NCBI GenBank assembly: GCA_037893245.1
Contig: JBAIAA010000603.1
Span: 372,001 to 436,000, forward strand
Direction: 5' to 3'
Length of the DNA: 64,000 bases
Source: Crossaster papposus
Taxonomy: Eukaryota > Echinodermata > Asteroidea > Velatida > Solasteridae
A program made the position numbers and the translations under genes. The notes beneath the pieces were generated by a model. It worked only from the letters and a program-made list of their open reading frames with translations. It made no database searches and was not told the DNA's origin. Position 1 is the stretch's first letter, and each line of letters begins with the position of its first letter. Positions 1-12,026 of this stretch are shown one piece after another.

Positions 1-210
1 GCAGCCGCAGCGCTCGCGCCGACGTTGAGCACTCGCCGCAGCTGCCCCGCGGCCTGCACGGCATCGCCATGCTCATGTTGGAGCGGAAGTAGTCTTGCCT
101 GCGTATTTGCGTCGAGCACTCGCTTTGCACCGCCCTCATCCGCCTAGTCTCATTACATCCCTCACATGTGGACAGCTCCGAGGCCTCCGTTCCACCCCCT
201 TCTCCCGTCT

Positions 211-458
211 CTTAGTCATGGAGTGTGTGAGCTCTTCTCCGCTCCATCCCTAGCTAGTCACGTAGTCGTGGAGTGCGTGAGCTCTACTCCGCTCCATCCC
301 TAGCTAGTCACGTAGTCATGGAGTGCGTGAGCTCTTCTCCGCTCCATCCCTAGCTAGTCACGTAGTCATGGAGTGCGTGAGCTCTACTCCGCTCCATCCC
401 TAGCTAGTCACGTAGTCATGGAGTGCGTGAGCTCTTCTCCGCTCCATCCCTAGCTAGT
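211..458. repeat. 50-bp tandem repeat, five units
   Basis: Five copies with period 50, each containing GGAGTGCGTGAGCTC and CCGCTCCATCCCTAGCTAGT. Units alternate TTCT and TACT at one site (1, 3, 5 against 2, 4), which suggests a 100-bp higher-order unit. No gene is seen here or in the neighbouring 1-210. Confidence 0.92.
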
Positions 459-827
459 CTCTCATCCACGGACGCGTCGAGGCCTCCAACGCTCCACCCT
501 TTCTGCGGCACCGCTGTTAGGGTTGCGTCAAAGTTCGAGTGCTCCGCAAAATCTCGCATGGCGAACGCTTCACGCTGGACGACACCTGCACATTATTGCT
601 CCTTTGTGCCGCGCACCGCGCAACACGAATACACAAAAAACTCCACATCTGGGCAATCGGCCGGGGGAAGGCGCTCGCTCGACTATAAACAAAACCCCCG
701 GACGCCAGATGTGGAGTTAGTCGAGCGATTGGGTGAGGGACTGCATGCACCCGATGATCCCGAGCCAAAAGCGCGCATGCAAACTTCTTACTGTTCAAAC
801 ACAAGCTACTAAATAAAAGGAAGTGGA
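459..827. other. no gene recognised
   Basis: GC-rich at the start. ORFs up to 129 codons overlap on both strands, without a recognisable domain, start context or splice pattern. I see nothing that supports a gene. Confidence 0.5.
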
Positions 828-1956
828 CAAGTCAAAGGTAAAATGCTCTGAGAGCATAATAAAAGGGCCAACGGGTTTCCAGTTAAAGTAAAATGCTGTG
901 CGAGCATTCCAGCTAAAGTAAAATGCTGTCTCAGCACTGCACTCGCGTCAAAAAGGAAGTGGACAAGAGAATGCCAACGGGTTTTACCTCTTACCCCCCC
1001 CCCCCCCCCCCCCCCCCCCCAACAAGCGCAGACCGAGCGAAAGGTCAGCAGGTGTGGGCCACTAGTTCGGTGTGGGCGGGTCGAAACCGTTGCCCTCCCA
1101 CCGAGCAGTAGATGTTAACTGGTTAGCACCGTACCGTAATCACTGCATTTATTTGCATACACTAATGCTGGTGGGTCATCGTAAGATAGCCATTACGGCT
1201 TGGATGGAGTTCAATTTTGGTTTTGCGTTGCTATAAAGAGTACTATCACCAATGTTTGATATACGCTGCTTCAATACTCAACAACTTTTGCACGGAAACA
1301 TGTGAGCGCCAACAGCAGCATACTTACTACTTGATACACAGCGCGCACAGAGCGGGTAAGAAGTGAACTTCACCGTGGGCCCACAGCGCGCGTCGAGATT
1401 ATCCGTTAATAAGCCCATTATAAGCTTATTTATAAGCTCGTGCTCATCCGCCCTATCGCGCGAGCACGAGTTATTGTTTACGCGCCGTCCATTTCGTGCC
1501 AGTTATTCAGCTACGTGACCACCGACCGCGTTACATAGCCGGTGATCGCCTTCCCACTCTCTTACGTTGCGGCCTTCTCTCTCTCGCAGAGAGTGCAGCG
1601 CTTTCCCCTCCAATGCGTGTGTCTCTCTCTCATTGGCTCATTGAGTCGGTGCTTTAGACTACCCGATTGTGAGTCCATGCTGCTATGGGAGGAGGGGGCG
1701 AGGTGGGAGGGCAACGGTTTCGACCCGCCCACACCGAACTAGTGGCCCACACCTGCTGACCTTTCGCTCGGTCTGCGCTTGTTGGGGGGGTAAGAGGTAA
1801 AACCCGTTGGCATTCTCTTGTCCACTTCCTTTTTGACGCGAGTGCAGTGCTGAGACAGCATTTTACTTTAGCTGGAATGCTCGCACAGCATTTTACTTTA
1901 ACTGGAAACCCGTTGGCCCTTTTATTATGCTCTCAGAGCATTTTACCTTTGACTTG
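828..1956. mobile_element. long-inverted-repeat element (1.13 kb)
   Basis: Arms at about 828-1102 and 1703-1956 are inverted copies (ends CAAGTCAAAGGTAAAATGCT and complement). The arms contain repeated AAAATGCTGTNCGAGCA-like hairpins. The left arm carries 27 C in a row where the right has 7 G, which accounts for the length difference. The inner 600 bp codes nothing recognised. The target duplication is unclear. Confidence 0.75.
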
Positions 1957-2730
1957 TTTGTAATGATTCATGTTGGGACAAATGATCTACAGTTGGGTTT
2001 CCAAAGAAGTGTTGAAAATAGTTTTAAATGTTTAATTTAAAAGATTTAAATGTACTGGTGGATATGGCAGCACGTGCTTTGTACATGTAGATTTAAATGT
2101 TTTTGTATTTTAGTGTTTTAAATAATATACATGACTTTGTGTCAGTGTTGTGCAAACACAGTGCAGCTGAAACAGATCGAAACCGAGTCTGGTCGAGTCG
2201 GGTCAGTTTGTCAAATCATGTAGGACTTAATGCCAAAAACTATGCCAACCAAGTTTTGAGCTACAATGTAAATTTGACACAAACAGCATATTACTTTATG
2301 AATGCACGGCGGATTGTATTATTTCTATACAGTGATATAATGTATGTGCATTAACATTTATATTAGCAAAATTTAAGTCTTATTTAAAATCATTTGTTTT
2401 TGCAATGTTAGAAGCGGGTATACATTGTAATTTAATATTTACAATAATTTAATGCCAAAGAAACTATGCGAAAAACATCAAGCAAAGATAAAACAAACTT
2501 TAGTTACTTTTATAATAAATCTCAATGGTTTGCACATTGAACATTAATGCCAAAGATGATGGTAATTATCATCTTCACTATGTTGTCATTATTTTAATTT
2601 AAATGTTGGCCATATTTTTGTTGATGTTTTGCCTAATTGCTAAACATTTATTATCTTATTACCAACCCTAATTGTTGTCATTTCTTCAATCTGTATTTAT
2701 GTACATGTTATGGAGTTCTATATCTGCCAC
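1957..2730. other. AT-rich stretch, nothing recognised
   Basis: Between two inverted-repeat elements. There are only short ORFs, with no repeat or domain seen. Confidence 0.5.
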
Positions 2731-3113
2731 CTCGCGTCGCGGATCTCCCGTCGCGGATCTCCCGTCGCGGATCTCCCGTCGCGGATCTCGCGTCGCGGAT
2801 CTCGCGTCGCGGATCTCGCGTCGCGGATCTCGCGTCGCGGATCTCGCGTCGCGGATCTCGCGTCGCGGATCTCGCGTCGCGGATCTCGCGTCGCGGATCT
2901 CGCGTCGCGGATCTCGCGTCGCGGATCTCGCGTCGCGGATCTCGCGTCGCGGATCTCGCGTCGCGGATCTCGCGTCGCGGATCTCGCGTCGCGGATCTCG
3001 CGTCGCGGATCTCGCGTCGCGGATCTCGCGTCGCGGATCTCGCGTCGCGGATCTCGCGTCGCGGATCTCGCGTCGCGGATCTCGCGTCGCGGATCTCGCG
3101 TCGCGGATCTCGC
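2731..3113. repeat. 14-bp minisatellite, about 27 units
   Basis: Near-perfect tandem units CTCGCGTCGCGGAT. Units 2-4 carry CTCCCG instead of CTCGCG; the rest are virtually identical, so the array expanded recently. Because 14 is not a multiple of 3 and the unit lacks stops, several frames on both strands are open; these are not genes. Confidence 0.97.
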
Positions 3114-4153
3114 AATTTATTTGCTGGGTGTTGCGCATGCGCAATGACAATGTGCAATTAGTATGGTGTTCTGAAGATTGACATATCGCCGTCGACGTCG
3201 CATGTATGGGCTCATGGGGCGCCGTTTAATATGTAAAGAGTCTACGTACGTACGTACCTACATACGGTACGGACAGACTGTTTTCCTTGCTGATTTTCAT
3301 TCTTGCAAGGCTGTACTTTACGCAAGTTTACTGGCTTATATTTGAAACAATATTTGATCCTGTAATGTCACTGTTAATTGTTCATCATTGGCAAAGGTTG
3401 AGTTAGCATTTATTGAAGCTATAGCGTTTTCTATGGGGGATCTGGGATAGTCCGACTAGGTCTGGAGGGTCCTATTTTCACCCACACCCTCTTGCTGCTC
3501 ACCATACGACATAGGCACTTCAACAAACCCCGAGTAATCTGCATCTTCCTTCAAAATCATACTATCATTAACATCATCAGCTACATCATCTCCATTGACA
3601 TGAATCATGTTGTCATCATACTGCACACTGCACCTGACAAATTTCTCAAGAAGGCCGAGGTTTTTACTACCTTGTGCAAGTGATTCTATTCTATACTGAT
3701 CTGATCGACAAGGAAGTTGATACGGAAAGACTACCGAATGGCTAAACAGCAAAGCCCCAAGAACGCAATTTGACGAGATGAAAATTTGAAGGAATCGGTT
3801 TGTCTATTGGTTGAAAATCGTGGTCCACACTAAATACATGTTAACATGCAGCAAAGACAATTTATTATCGACTTGGACTTTTGAAATATATTTATCATAA
3901 TGAAAGAACACATTTATAAGATATAAACACTCAAAAATCTATGTATGTATGTACGTACGTACGTACGTAGACTCTTCACATGTTTAAACAGCGCCCCATG
4001 AGCCCATACATGCGACATCGACGGCGATATGTCTTTGTTAGAACACCATACTAATTACACATTGTCATTACACCCAGCAATTAAATTGCGAGATCCGCGA
4101 CCCGCGATGCGAGATCCGCGAAGCGAGATCCGCGAGATCGGGGAGATCCGCGA
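2731..4153. mobile_element. foldback-like element ending in 14-bp tandem arrays
   Basis: The left end is an array of the 14-mer CTCGCGTCGCGGAT (2731-3113). The right end has about five degenerate inverse units (4087-4153). Next inward, 3114-3263 and about 3950-4086 are inverted copies of each other: TGCTGGGTG, the long shared GCATGTATGGGCTCATGGGG, and the ACGTACGTACGT run. The middle (3264-3949) codes nothing recognised. Terminal repeats built of short tandem units recall Drosophila FB elements; that comparison is inference. Confidence 0.6.
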
Positions 4154-4899
4154 CCAACTCGTACGCGTGCCAAATACTTTGTTGTTATCTTAAAAATACT
4201 AATCAAATGAAAAACATTAGTCTAGAAATATATATTATTAAAAGAAGTTATGTCAAACGATGATTACGAAATTAAAACCAAGATGTATAATAAACAATAG
4301 TATTGATCACCGCGGACATACGTCACAGATCAGCGCGCCGATGAAAACAATACGCGCTGACACTGCACTGTAGCATACAAGACTGCGCGCGCGACCATCG
4401 TTTTTACCGGCGCGGTGTACGTATTATGACGCGTTTTTATGACAGTTCCCGGATGTCCGCCCCGATCTATATCTATACACAAATTTTACACGAATGTATT
4501 TGTACAAAGAAAAGTCTTGAGCAATAGGCTAATATTCTTAAAAACCGAAAGAGATGAGACTGAACAGACTGAATCTCATGCAACTTGTATATTGTTACAT
4601 TTAATGGAAATAAAATTGTTGACAAAAATGTATACAAGGCTAAAGGTTAATAATGCCAAAAAGGTTAATAATAATGCCCAACATCGTACAGATTAGCCTT
4701 GGATGATCAGAGTATCTGCCTTTTTAAAATTGATTAACGCCACCTTTACCCTGAACCACAATTTTGAACCGCATACGAGTTGAACCGCGTACGAGTTGGA
4801 CCGCGTACGAGTTGGCTGGCGTACGAGTTGTCCCGCGTACGAATTCATCAATCTGCGTACGAGTTGTCCCGCGTACGAGTTGGTTCGCGTACGAGTTGA
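4154..4899. mobile_element. possible foldback-like element with 16-bp repeats
   Basis: One inverse copy of GCGTACGAGTTGG at 4154-4167 faces eight direct copies at about 4771-4899, roughly 16 bp apart (GCGTACGAGTTGTCCC type). It directly abuts the 14-bp-array element. The middle is AT-rich and non-coding. Only the terminal motifs support the element call. Confidence 0.4.
4771..4899. repeat. 16-bp tandem repeat, eight units
   Basis: Core GCGTACGAGTTG followed by four variable bases; one unit is interrupted (ACGAATTCATCAATCT). Confidence 0.88.
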
Positions 4900-5845
4900 C
4901 CTGTTTGTAAATGATTTATTTATCAATGTTATTGTTATCAATAAATTCAGTGATTTATACAACGTCCGCAAAGCCCGGTACACAGGCACGATCTACACGA
5001 ATTTTGTTTGGGGCGATTCTCACGGTCGGAGGCTGTTCCACCTATTGCACACGCCGTTGGGCAAAGGGGTCGCCCTCCATTCAATTTGTACAGGGAATTA
5101 CGTGTTTTCTATGTTTTTGTACAGCAATACAAAAAATGCATACTTTTTTTCCCGGTGTATCGTGGGAGATTTTGTTACTTTATAAAACAATGAAATTTGA
5201 AAATATTTCGGAGTAGTGTTTAATAGATATTAGACAATAACTAATTATTTAGATTTTTTTCACATAGACCACCACACTATTTATTGCTACTCATTCCCCT
5301 TTGAGTCCAGAGGGGGTGATAACTAACAGCCACCACTGACCAATCAGAGACAAGAAACAGGGCCGGTGACGTCATGCCGACCGCGAGAATGTCATTTTCT
5401 GCCATTTTCGTTCGAAAACAGCACGATAAAACGCAAGGGGTTCAAAGGCAGATTTTTTTAAAAATTCAGTATATTACTGCTACATCCTTTTTTAACGTAT
5501 CCATGGAAAAAAATGAGTGGGTTCGAAGCACGATTTTTCACAATTTGTCGCGGAGCCTCGACCTCATGCATTAGCCTCTGTCATGACCTTTCTAAAAGGT
5601 CAACGCGAGGAAAATTGTCAAAATGGCGGCGCTTACCAACAGCAACACGTGTGTCGTCGATGTCAGAACTTTATGGCTTACGACGGAGCTCTAAAGGCTG
5701 TGGTTATTTCGAGAGGATAAACCGTAGGCATAAGGTTAAATGTCATCCAAAACCGTAAAATTACGAAAGAAAAAGAAACAGCGACTGAAAAAATGTTTGT
5801 GAAAGCGTGCTGCGCTATATACGTACGTGCGTAGCTAGCGGATGT
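4900..5845. other. no gene recognised
   Basis: ORFs of up to 129 codons overlap the tandem array upstream and show no domain. The motif ATTAGCCTCTGTCATGA near 5570 recurs inverted near 6839, so part of this may be an old repeat. Confidence 0.4.
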
Positions 5846-5945
5846 CAGACAAGTCGACCGTTGAGACAACTCGACTCGGGACAAGTCGACCGTTGAGACA
5901 ACTCGCCCGTTGAGACAACTCGCCCGTTGAGACAACTCGACCTTT
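5846..5945. repeat. 17-bp tandem repeat, about four units
   Basis: Copies of CCGTTGAGACAACTCG(C) in a row. The core CGAGTTGTC (reverse strand) is shared with the 16-bp array at 4771-4899. Confidence 0.85.
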
Positions 5946-6953
5946 GGGAGAGCTATAGCTGTACTTCGACGTTTACATTGTTTATAAACAGTAAATGTTG
6001 GGCCGACTTTCCTCATGCAATGTTGCCATACTTCTTTGTTGACAAACTGCAAATTCATTGTACCTTTACCATGTTAATGTTATTAATGCTTGCTATTTAC
6101 CCTCTGTTAACAATTTAGGTGTAAGCTTAGTCCGAAAAAAAACCCAAAACGGTGGCGTCCAGAAATTGTGCACACAACCGAGTGCTCCCTAATTGGTCGT
6201 GGCGCAATTAAATAATTCTTGAAAAATTCAAGTTTAATATTTACGAACTTCTTTTAATGTCAGGTTTCAGTCAATAAAAGGGTAAAATATTACTAAATTT
6301 CACAGGCGTCTGTACATTTAATGTGACAGTATTTAAAACTGGTTTTTAAATTAACATTGCAGGATCAGGAATGTTGAGGTTTAACGTCCATATAGTAATT
6401 ATGTGAACCAAGTGCTTGTGTGTAAAGCCCCAAATTTATATTTGATGTCAACAAATAATTAAAAATACAAAAATAATATTGCTTGTACATGTATCAAGTT
6501 GTATGAATTGGCCCCAGAATTTGTTTACTGTATGGCATTCAAATATGGCTTTCAAATAAAGCTTCAGTTCAGTGCCACTGAATTTTTTGTTTTGTTTAAA
6601 TGTTAATTGGGCCTAACCGGTTTTCTAAGGAGCATAAATACACGGCGGGTCTTTTCAAGTGCAGGAAAGAAAATCTAGTTTTATGATTGGCCATTTTTTA
6701 TTAAGTATTTCCCCGCAATTCACTAACTATCTGTTGTCTTTCCTCCATGGTATAGCTACTTACGTTAGTCTTACGCGAGAGCTCGGAAGCCATATTGACA
6801 AATTTCCGCAAAACGCCCTCTTCGGTTGATTTTCGTCATTTCATGACAGAGGCTAATGAAGACGAAGTCTCATAAACTGAAGCCGGAGCCAGCCAAAGCC
6901 GAAGCCTAGAGGTTTGGAAAAGGGGCCCATGGACACCCGTTTCGGACACGGCA
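5946..6953. other. no gene recognised
   Basis: AT-rich sequence without recognised coding potential. AATAAA motifs near 6555 are not linked to any gene I can see. Confidence 0.45.
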
Positions 6954-6957
6954 TAAT

Positions 6958-7146
6958 GGGTGCACTATCCTATAATTGAAGGGAGAATTTCTCCGCCAGC
7001 TCATCAGCATAAAATTGAAAAGAAATGGAAAGATAAGACCAAGACAATAATCTGATTGTTGTTTGAAAAACCCCAGTGATGTCGGTGTGCATGAAACTTG
7101 GTCCAGAACATTGTTAATTTTAAACTGTTTTCAGCCCAGTGCACCC
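6958..7146 (-). mobile_element. 4-bp-duplication family, copy C (internally deleted)
   Basis: 189 bp with ends GGGTGCAC and GTGCACCC, flanked by TAAT on both sides (6954-6957, 7147-7150). The interior matches the middle of copies A and B in inverse orientation. It ends about 140 bp before the DCXR ATG, so it forms part of the upstream region of that gene. Confidence 0.8.
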
Positions 7147-7221
7147 TAATGTGTTCTCCATTTATATAGCGCCCTCTAGTGTCAAACCCGCATTCTGTCT
7201 ACGTCATGTACAACAAGCCGG

Positions 7222-7227
7222 TATATA
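7222..7227 (+). promoter_or_regulatory. candidate TATA box of DCXR
   Basis: TATATA lies 62 bases before the DCXR ATG, in a short single-copy stretch between a transposon copy ending at 7146 and exon 1. A second TATATA-like run is near 7164. The transcription start is not known, so this is only a positional candidate. Confidence 0.3.
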
Positions 7228-7288
7228 GTGCGAATCGCGAATCACCCCAAAACGAGAGCTTTTAAGTTTTCGAGCTGAAATTTCAAGC

Positions 7289-7340
7289 ATGGATATAAAG
7301 TTTGATGGAAAAAGGGCGTTGGTTACAGGAGCAGGAAAAG
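7289..7340 (+). CDS. DCXR: DCXR exon 1 (start codon, Rossmann loop)
   Basis: This 52-nt coding part encodes [17 protein letters not shown] plus the first base of Gly18. The ATG at 7289 has C at -3 and G at +4. A stop lies not far upstream in frame, and this start puts the cofactor loop at the family's usual distance from the N-terminus. The donor is GTAGAA at 7341; phase 1. Confidence 0.92.
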
Positions 7341-10300
7341 GTAGAACTTATTCAACGCTAGGCCTAAAATTAGTAGGCTGGGTAGTACGACAAGTTGACG
7401 GGCATGACTAGACCGAGTTTACTGGCCTCTAGTTTATAGTTATCTAGACCCAATAATTGGGGCGTTTTTACTCCTTTTTCGAATTTTGGATTTTGTCTGT
7501 CGTTCTACGCCCCAACCGTTGTAAAGCATTGTGCCAATTAAAAAAGAAGTTGTGACCACAAAAGTTGCCAAAAACATGCCAAATACTTGACAATGTATTA
7601 GACCCAATAATTGGGGCGTTTTCACTCCTTTTTCGAATTTTGGATTTTGTCTGTCGTTCTACGCCCCAACGGTTGTAAAGCATGGTGCTAATTAAAAAAG
7701 AAGTTGTGACCACAAAAGTTGACAAAAACATGCCAAATACTTGACAATGTATATTGGAAAGCGCACACTGGCTTCTATACATGTTAAAGAAAAACTGTTA
7801 TGGCTTTATTGGTACTCACGGTTATTTGGGGTTGCAAATCCGAGCAATTTTGACCAGCTTTTCAAAACAATGATGCCTATAACGTCGCGGTCTATATAAA
7901 CTACATAGACGTCCCGACAGCACCCGACTCACGTAAAGAGCACACTATGCGAAGACGGGGGACACGACAATGGCTTTTCGAGCGACCACCAACGACTGTT
8001 TTATTTATGGTGCAAGAGCGCAGGCTTGCATCGCTGCACTGTATAGCGCGCATGCGTGTGCGCGCGTAGCGGTACTTGTACAAAATAATGCAAATTCGTA
8101 TTGAACCGGGCCTGGCTGGCACACGATCAGGGGCCAATTTCACGGAGCTGCTAAGCACAACAATTTGCTTAGCACAAAAACATCTTGCTCATTAAAAACA
8201 ATTTATCAGCCAAAATTCTACGTGTTTTTTATGCTAAGCAAAAAACCAGCCGATTATCAATCAAAAACAATAAAGATTACGTGAAAATTTGGTCTGTAAC
8301 CTTGTTTTTACCAAGGACACATTTTCATGCTAAGCAAATTTTTGTGCTTAGCAGCTCCGTGAAATTGGCCCCTGATCGTGTGCCAGCCATCAGCCCGGTT
8401 CAATACGAATTTGCATTATTTTGTACAAGTACCGCTACGCGCGCACACGCATGCGCGCTATACAGTGCAGCGATGCAAGCCTGCGCTCTTGCACCATAAA
8501 ACAGTCGTTGGTGGTCGCTCGAAAAGCCATTGTCGTGTCCCCCGTCTTCGCATAGTGTGCTCTTTACGTGAGTCGGGTGCTGTCGGGACGTCTATGTAGT
8601 TTATATAGACCGCGACGTTATAGGCATCATTGTTTTGAAAAGCTGGTCAAAATTGCTCGGATTTGCAACCCCAAATAACCGTGAGTACCAATAAAGCCAT
8701 AATAGTTCTTCTTTAACATGTATAGAAGCCAGTGTGCGCTTTCCAATATACATTGTCAAGTATTTGGCATGTTTTTGGCAACTTTTGTGGTCACAACTTC
8801 TTTTTTAATTGGCACAATGCTTTACAACGGTTGGGGCGTAGAACGACAGACAAAATCCAAAATTCGAAAAAGGAGTGAAAACGCCCCAATTATTGGGTCT
8901 ACTAGTTATCGCTTTTTTAACATTTGGACATCATCTGGCGCTACTAAGGCCGAGGAAGTTAACGTGCATCATTCCAAATCTCTTAAATGTGATTCAAAAA
9001 GTCGCCCAAATCCACACAAAATACAACAAAATACCTTAAAATCACCTAAACAGCCTTCCATGTGTGTCCAAGTACGTCGAGGTGGTCTTCGGGGGTACTC
9101 ACGATCAATTCTTTGCTTGCAAATCCAGGAAATTCGACCCAGTATTCGAGCGACTACTGCACAGTTGCTGTTCACAACCAGGGGAGAATATGGACGTGCG
9201 CGCGCATCATATCGTGGATGTCAGTGACGTAACAGGTCAAAGTGTATCGACCGGTGGTAAACAACAAGCGCGCGGCGCAGCGACTGTTTTATGTCATGGC
9301 ACAAGCTGTACGGTGGCTGCGTGCTGTCATACCCCTCGCGATTGCAAGCATTGTGCGCTATCCCCGCCCGAGAGCGATTGGTGTCTCCTCATGAGATGGG
9401 TGTCTAGGGCATGACCACCATGCTAAGCCCAGGGGTGCACCAGCCTAATTCAAGTCCCATTGAAAACAGTGTAAAATCAACAATGTTTAGGACCAAGTTT
9501 CCTGCACACCAACATCACTGGGGTTTCTCAAACAACAATCAGATTATTGTCTTGGTCTTTATCTTTCCATTTCTTTTCAATTTTTAGTAGGTTAGCGGAT
9601 TACATTTTTTAATATTCACACCAAAAGAAACTCACCTTCCGAAAAGTGATACTTCCGAACGTCTTCCCGAGCCTGCAAGCAGCCATTTTACAAATGGCAT
9701 CCCTCCACATTCTAGGGCAATTACATGTAGGACCCATTTTTCAACCGTAATTTTGTCAAGTCTGCCCTCGGATTGAAGCTCAAAAACCAGGGAGTTGATC
9801 CTATGCTATATTTACACAATCCCACCATTTCTTTCACCAAACGGCATCCGTTTTCAAAAGAAATTGTGGGGGCACATTTCATGCAGATGAGCTCGCGTAG
9901 AAATTCTCCTTTCAATTAGGGTGGTGCACCCCCAGGGGGCCAAATTTGCTAAGCACAACAATTTGCTTAGCATGACAATTTGTCCTTGGCAAAAACAAGG
10001 TTACACAGACCAAATTTTCACCTGATCTTTATTGTTCTGGATTGATAATCGGCTGTTTTTTTGCTTAGCATGAAAAACACGTATAATTTTTGCTAATAAA
10101 GTGTTTACCTGTTTTTAATGAGCAAGACTTTTTTGTGCTAAGCAGATTTTTTTGCTTAGCAGCTCTATGAAATTGGCCCCTGGTTGGACTCCTCCGTTGT
10201 GTACAATGCGACGGAGTCCAGGGTATCAATTTCTCCTGCCATAGCGAACATTTTTACAACAAATTTTTTTTCATATTTTTACCTGATGAAGGAAGCCGAA

Positions 10301-11976
10301 ATCTCGCTTACCGGTACCGGTATGTCTTCCTTGTGTCTGAAATTACAGATCGTCATGGGTTACAAATAGAGAATGTGTCTTTGGGCTACTTATTTACAGA
10401 AAATAAATTTCAAGTCTACGCTTTTCGACGTGAACATTGGGTATGAACTTTCTACGTGCGTGCGCGCGTACCCGGCAGCCGTGCCAGCCTACGACTGATA
10501 AGCCAGCCTCGCGCGTGCACGCGCACGCACGTAGGAAGTTCGTACACTGTACATGATGTTCAGGTCGAAAAGTATGGATTTCCAATTTATTTTCTGTAAA
10601 TAAGTACCCAAATACACATTCGCTTTTTGTAACCCATGACGATCTGTAATTCCAGACACAAGAAAGATGTTTCAGCTTCTTTCATCAGGTAAAAATACGA
10701 AACAAATGTGTTGTAAAATTGTTCGCTATGGCAGGATAAATTGATACCCTGGACGTCAGTCGTAATGCAATGAAGAACGTTGTCCAACCTGGGCTACACC
10801 AGGGGCCTGTTTCACTAAACAGTACTTAGTGGAACGGGACTTAGGACCTCCGCGATGCGTCTTACACTAAGACGGGTCTTACTGACGTCGTGTTCTTGCT
10901 TCAGTTCCACTAAACCGTTCTTTAATAAGTCGCGTCTTTACTAAGTCGCATCTTTACTACGACGCGTTTTTAACAAAAAAAACGTCTCGATTTCGAGTCT
11001 ACGAAGCTGAATTTCGTGACCTTCGACCTGCCAGAAAAAAAGTTTTGCCGCGTCAATTTTCGTCTGCCAGCGAAACAACGAAAGTCATCTGAATTGTCGC
11101 ATTTTAACAGAATTTTGACTACTGTAGGAGAAAATGGGAAAGGTATGGTATTAACCTTTTTCTTAAGACAACATAGAAGTAAAATATTGAAAGTGACATG
11201 ATTTAATTTAGTTAAAATTTGTGATTTGTATGCCGATCGAAGAACCGACTGTTTACAAATACCTGTACAAATGTTGCACAGTGACATGCATTGCATGCCA
11301 GACGGTGTATAATTATAAACATGTGTAGATTAAATGCGACACTCGTCACTTTGACTCCTACAATTATTTTAGGCTCTAACTATAAGCATGGATTTGTAAC
11401 TGTAAATGTGACAATTAAAGCCTAACTTAATAAGACAGTATTAGACTAGAAAGAAGACCTAGGCTTAGTCACTATAATAATCACGGTAAGCCAAGGCAAG
11501 GGCAAGGGTCATGCGGCTCCTGAGCCGAGGCTGACTGATACTGGTCAACAGTTTAGTCAGCATAGCCCTAGGCCAGGCCCTACAGGGCCATTGTTATTGA
11601 AATGAGGGCTTTAGACTTGGTACATACATTAGGAGGCATGCAGCTACTCTAGCTTGGTTCTAGACTTTTAATTTGTGTAAAGTTCCATTTATTTTACATT
11701 TTGATTTTTTTCTGAGCTGAGCCTCGTATCCGAGGCGAGGGGGGGTTACCATTATATTAGTATATTTTATTGAAGTTTTATTCCAGTACACCCCTTCACA
11801 ATTACAGAGTGCGCATGCTCTGACATTGGCCGCCATTGTTTACGAGTGAAAGAGCCTAATAAAGTTTGTTTACTCGCAATTCAAAATGGTTGCCATATAA
11901 AATGTGAAAGGATGTATTAGAATTTACCTTTTTAAATAAGCTTCAGAGTGAAATACCCCCCAAAAATATTGTTAAT

Positions 11977-12026
<50 letters not shown>

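Noticed and set aside
423-812. ORF of 129 codons
   Set aside because: It begins inside the 50-bp tandem array, overlaps an antisense ORF and has no recognisable domain.
2731-3113. CRISPR-like array
   Set aside because: Units are contiguous without unique spacers, and the context is a eukaryotic genome.
2637-3181. ORFs of 145-174 codons on both strands rich in Arg, Ser and Asp
   Set aside because: They arise from the stop-free 14-bp tandem repeat, which is open in several frames at once.
7440-9227. Mirror ORFs (61-169 codons) on both sides of 8251
   Set aside because: They are the same sequence read on both arms of a foldback, with no conserved domain.
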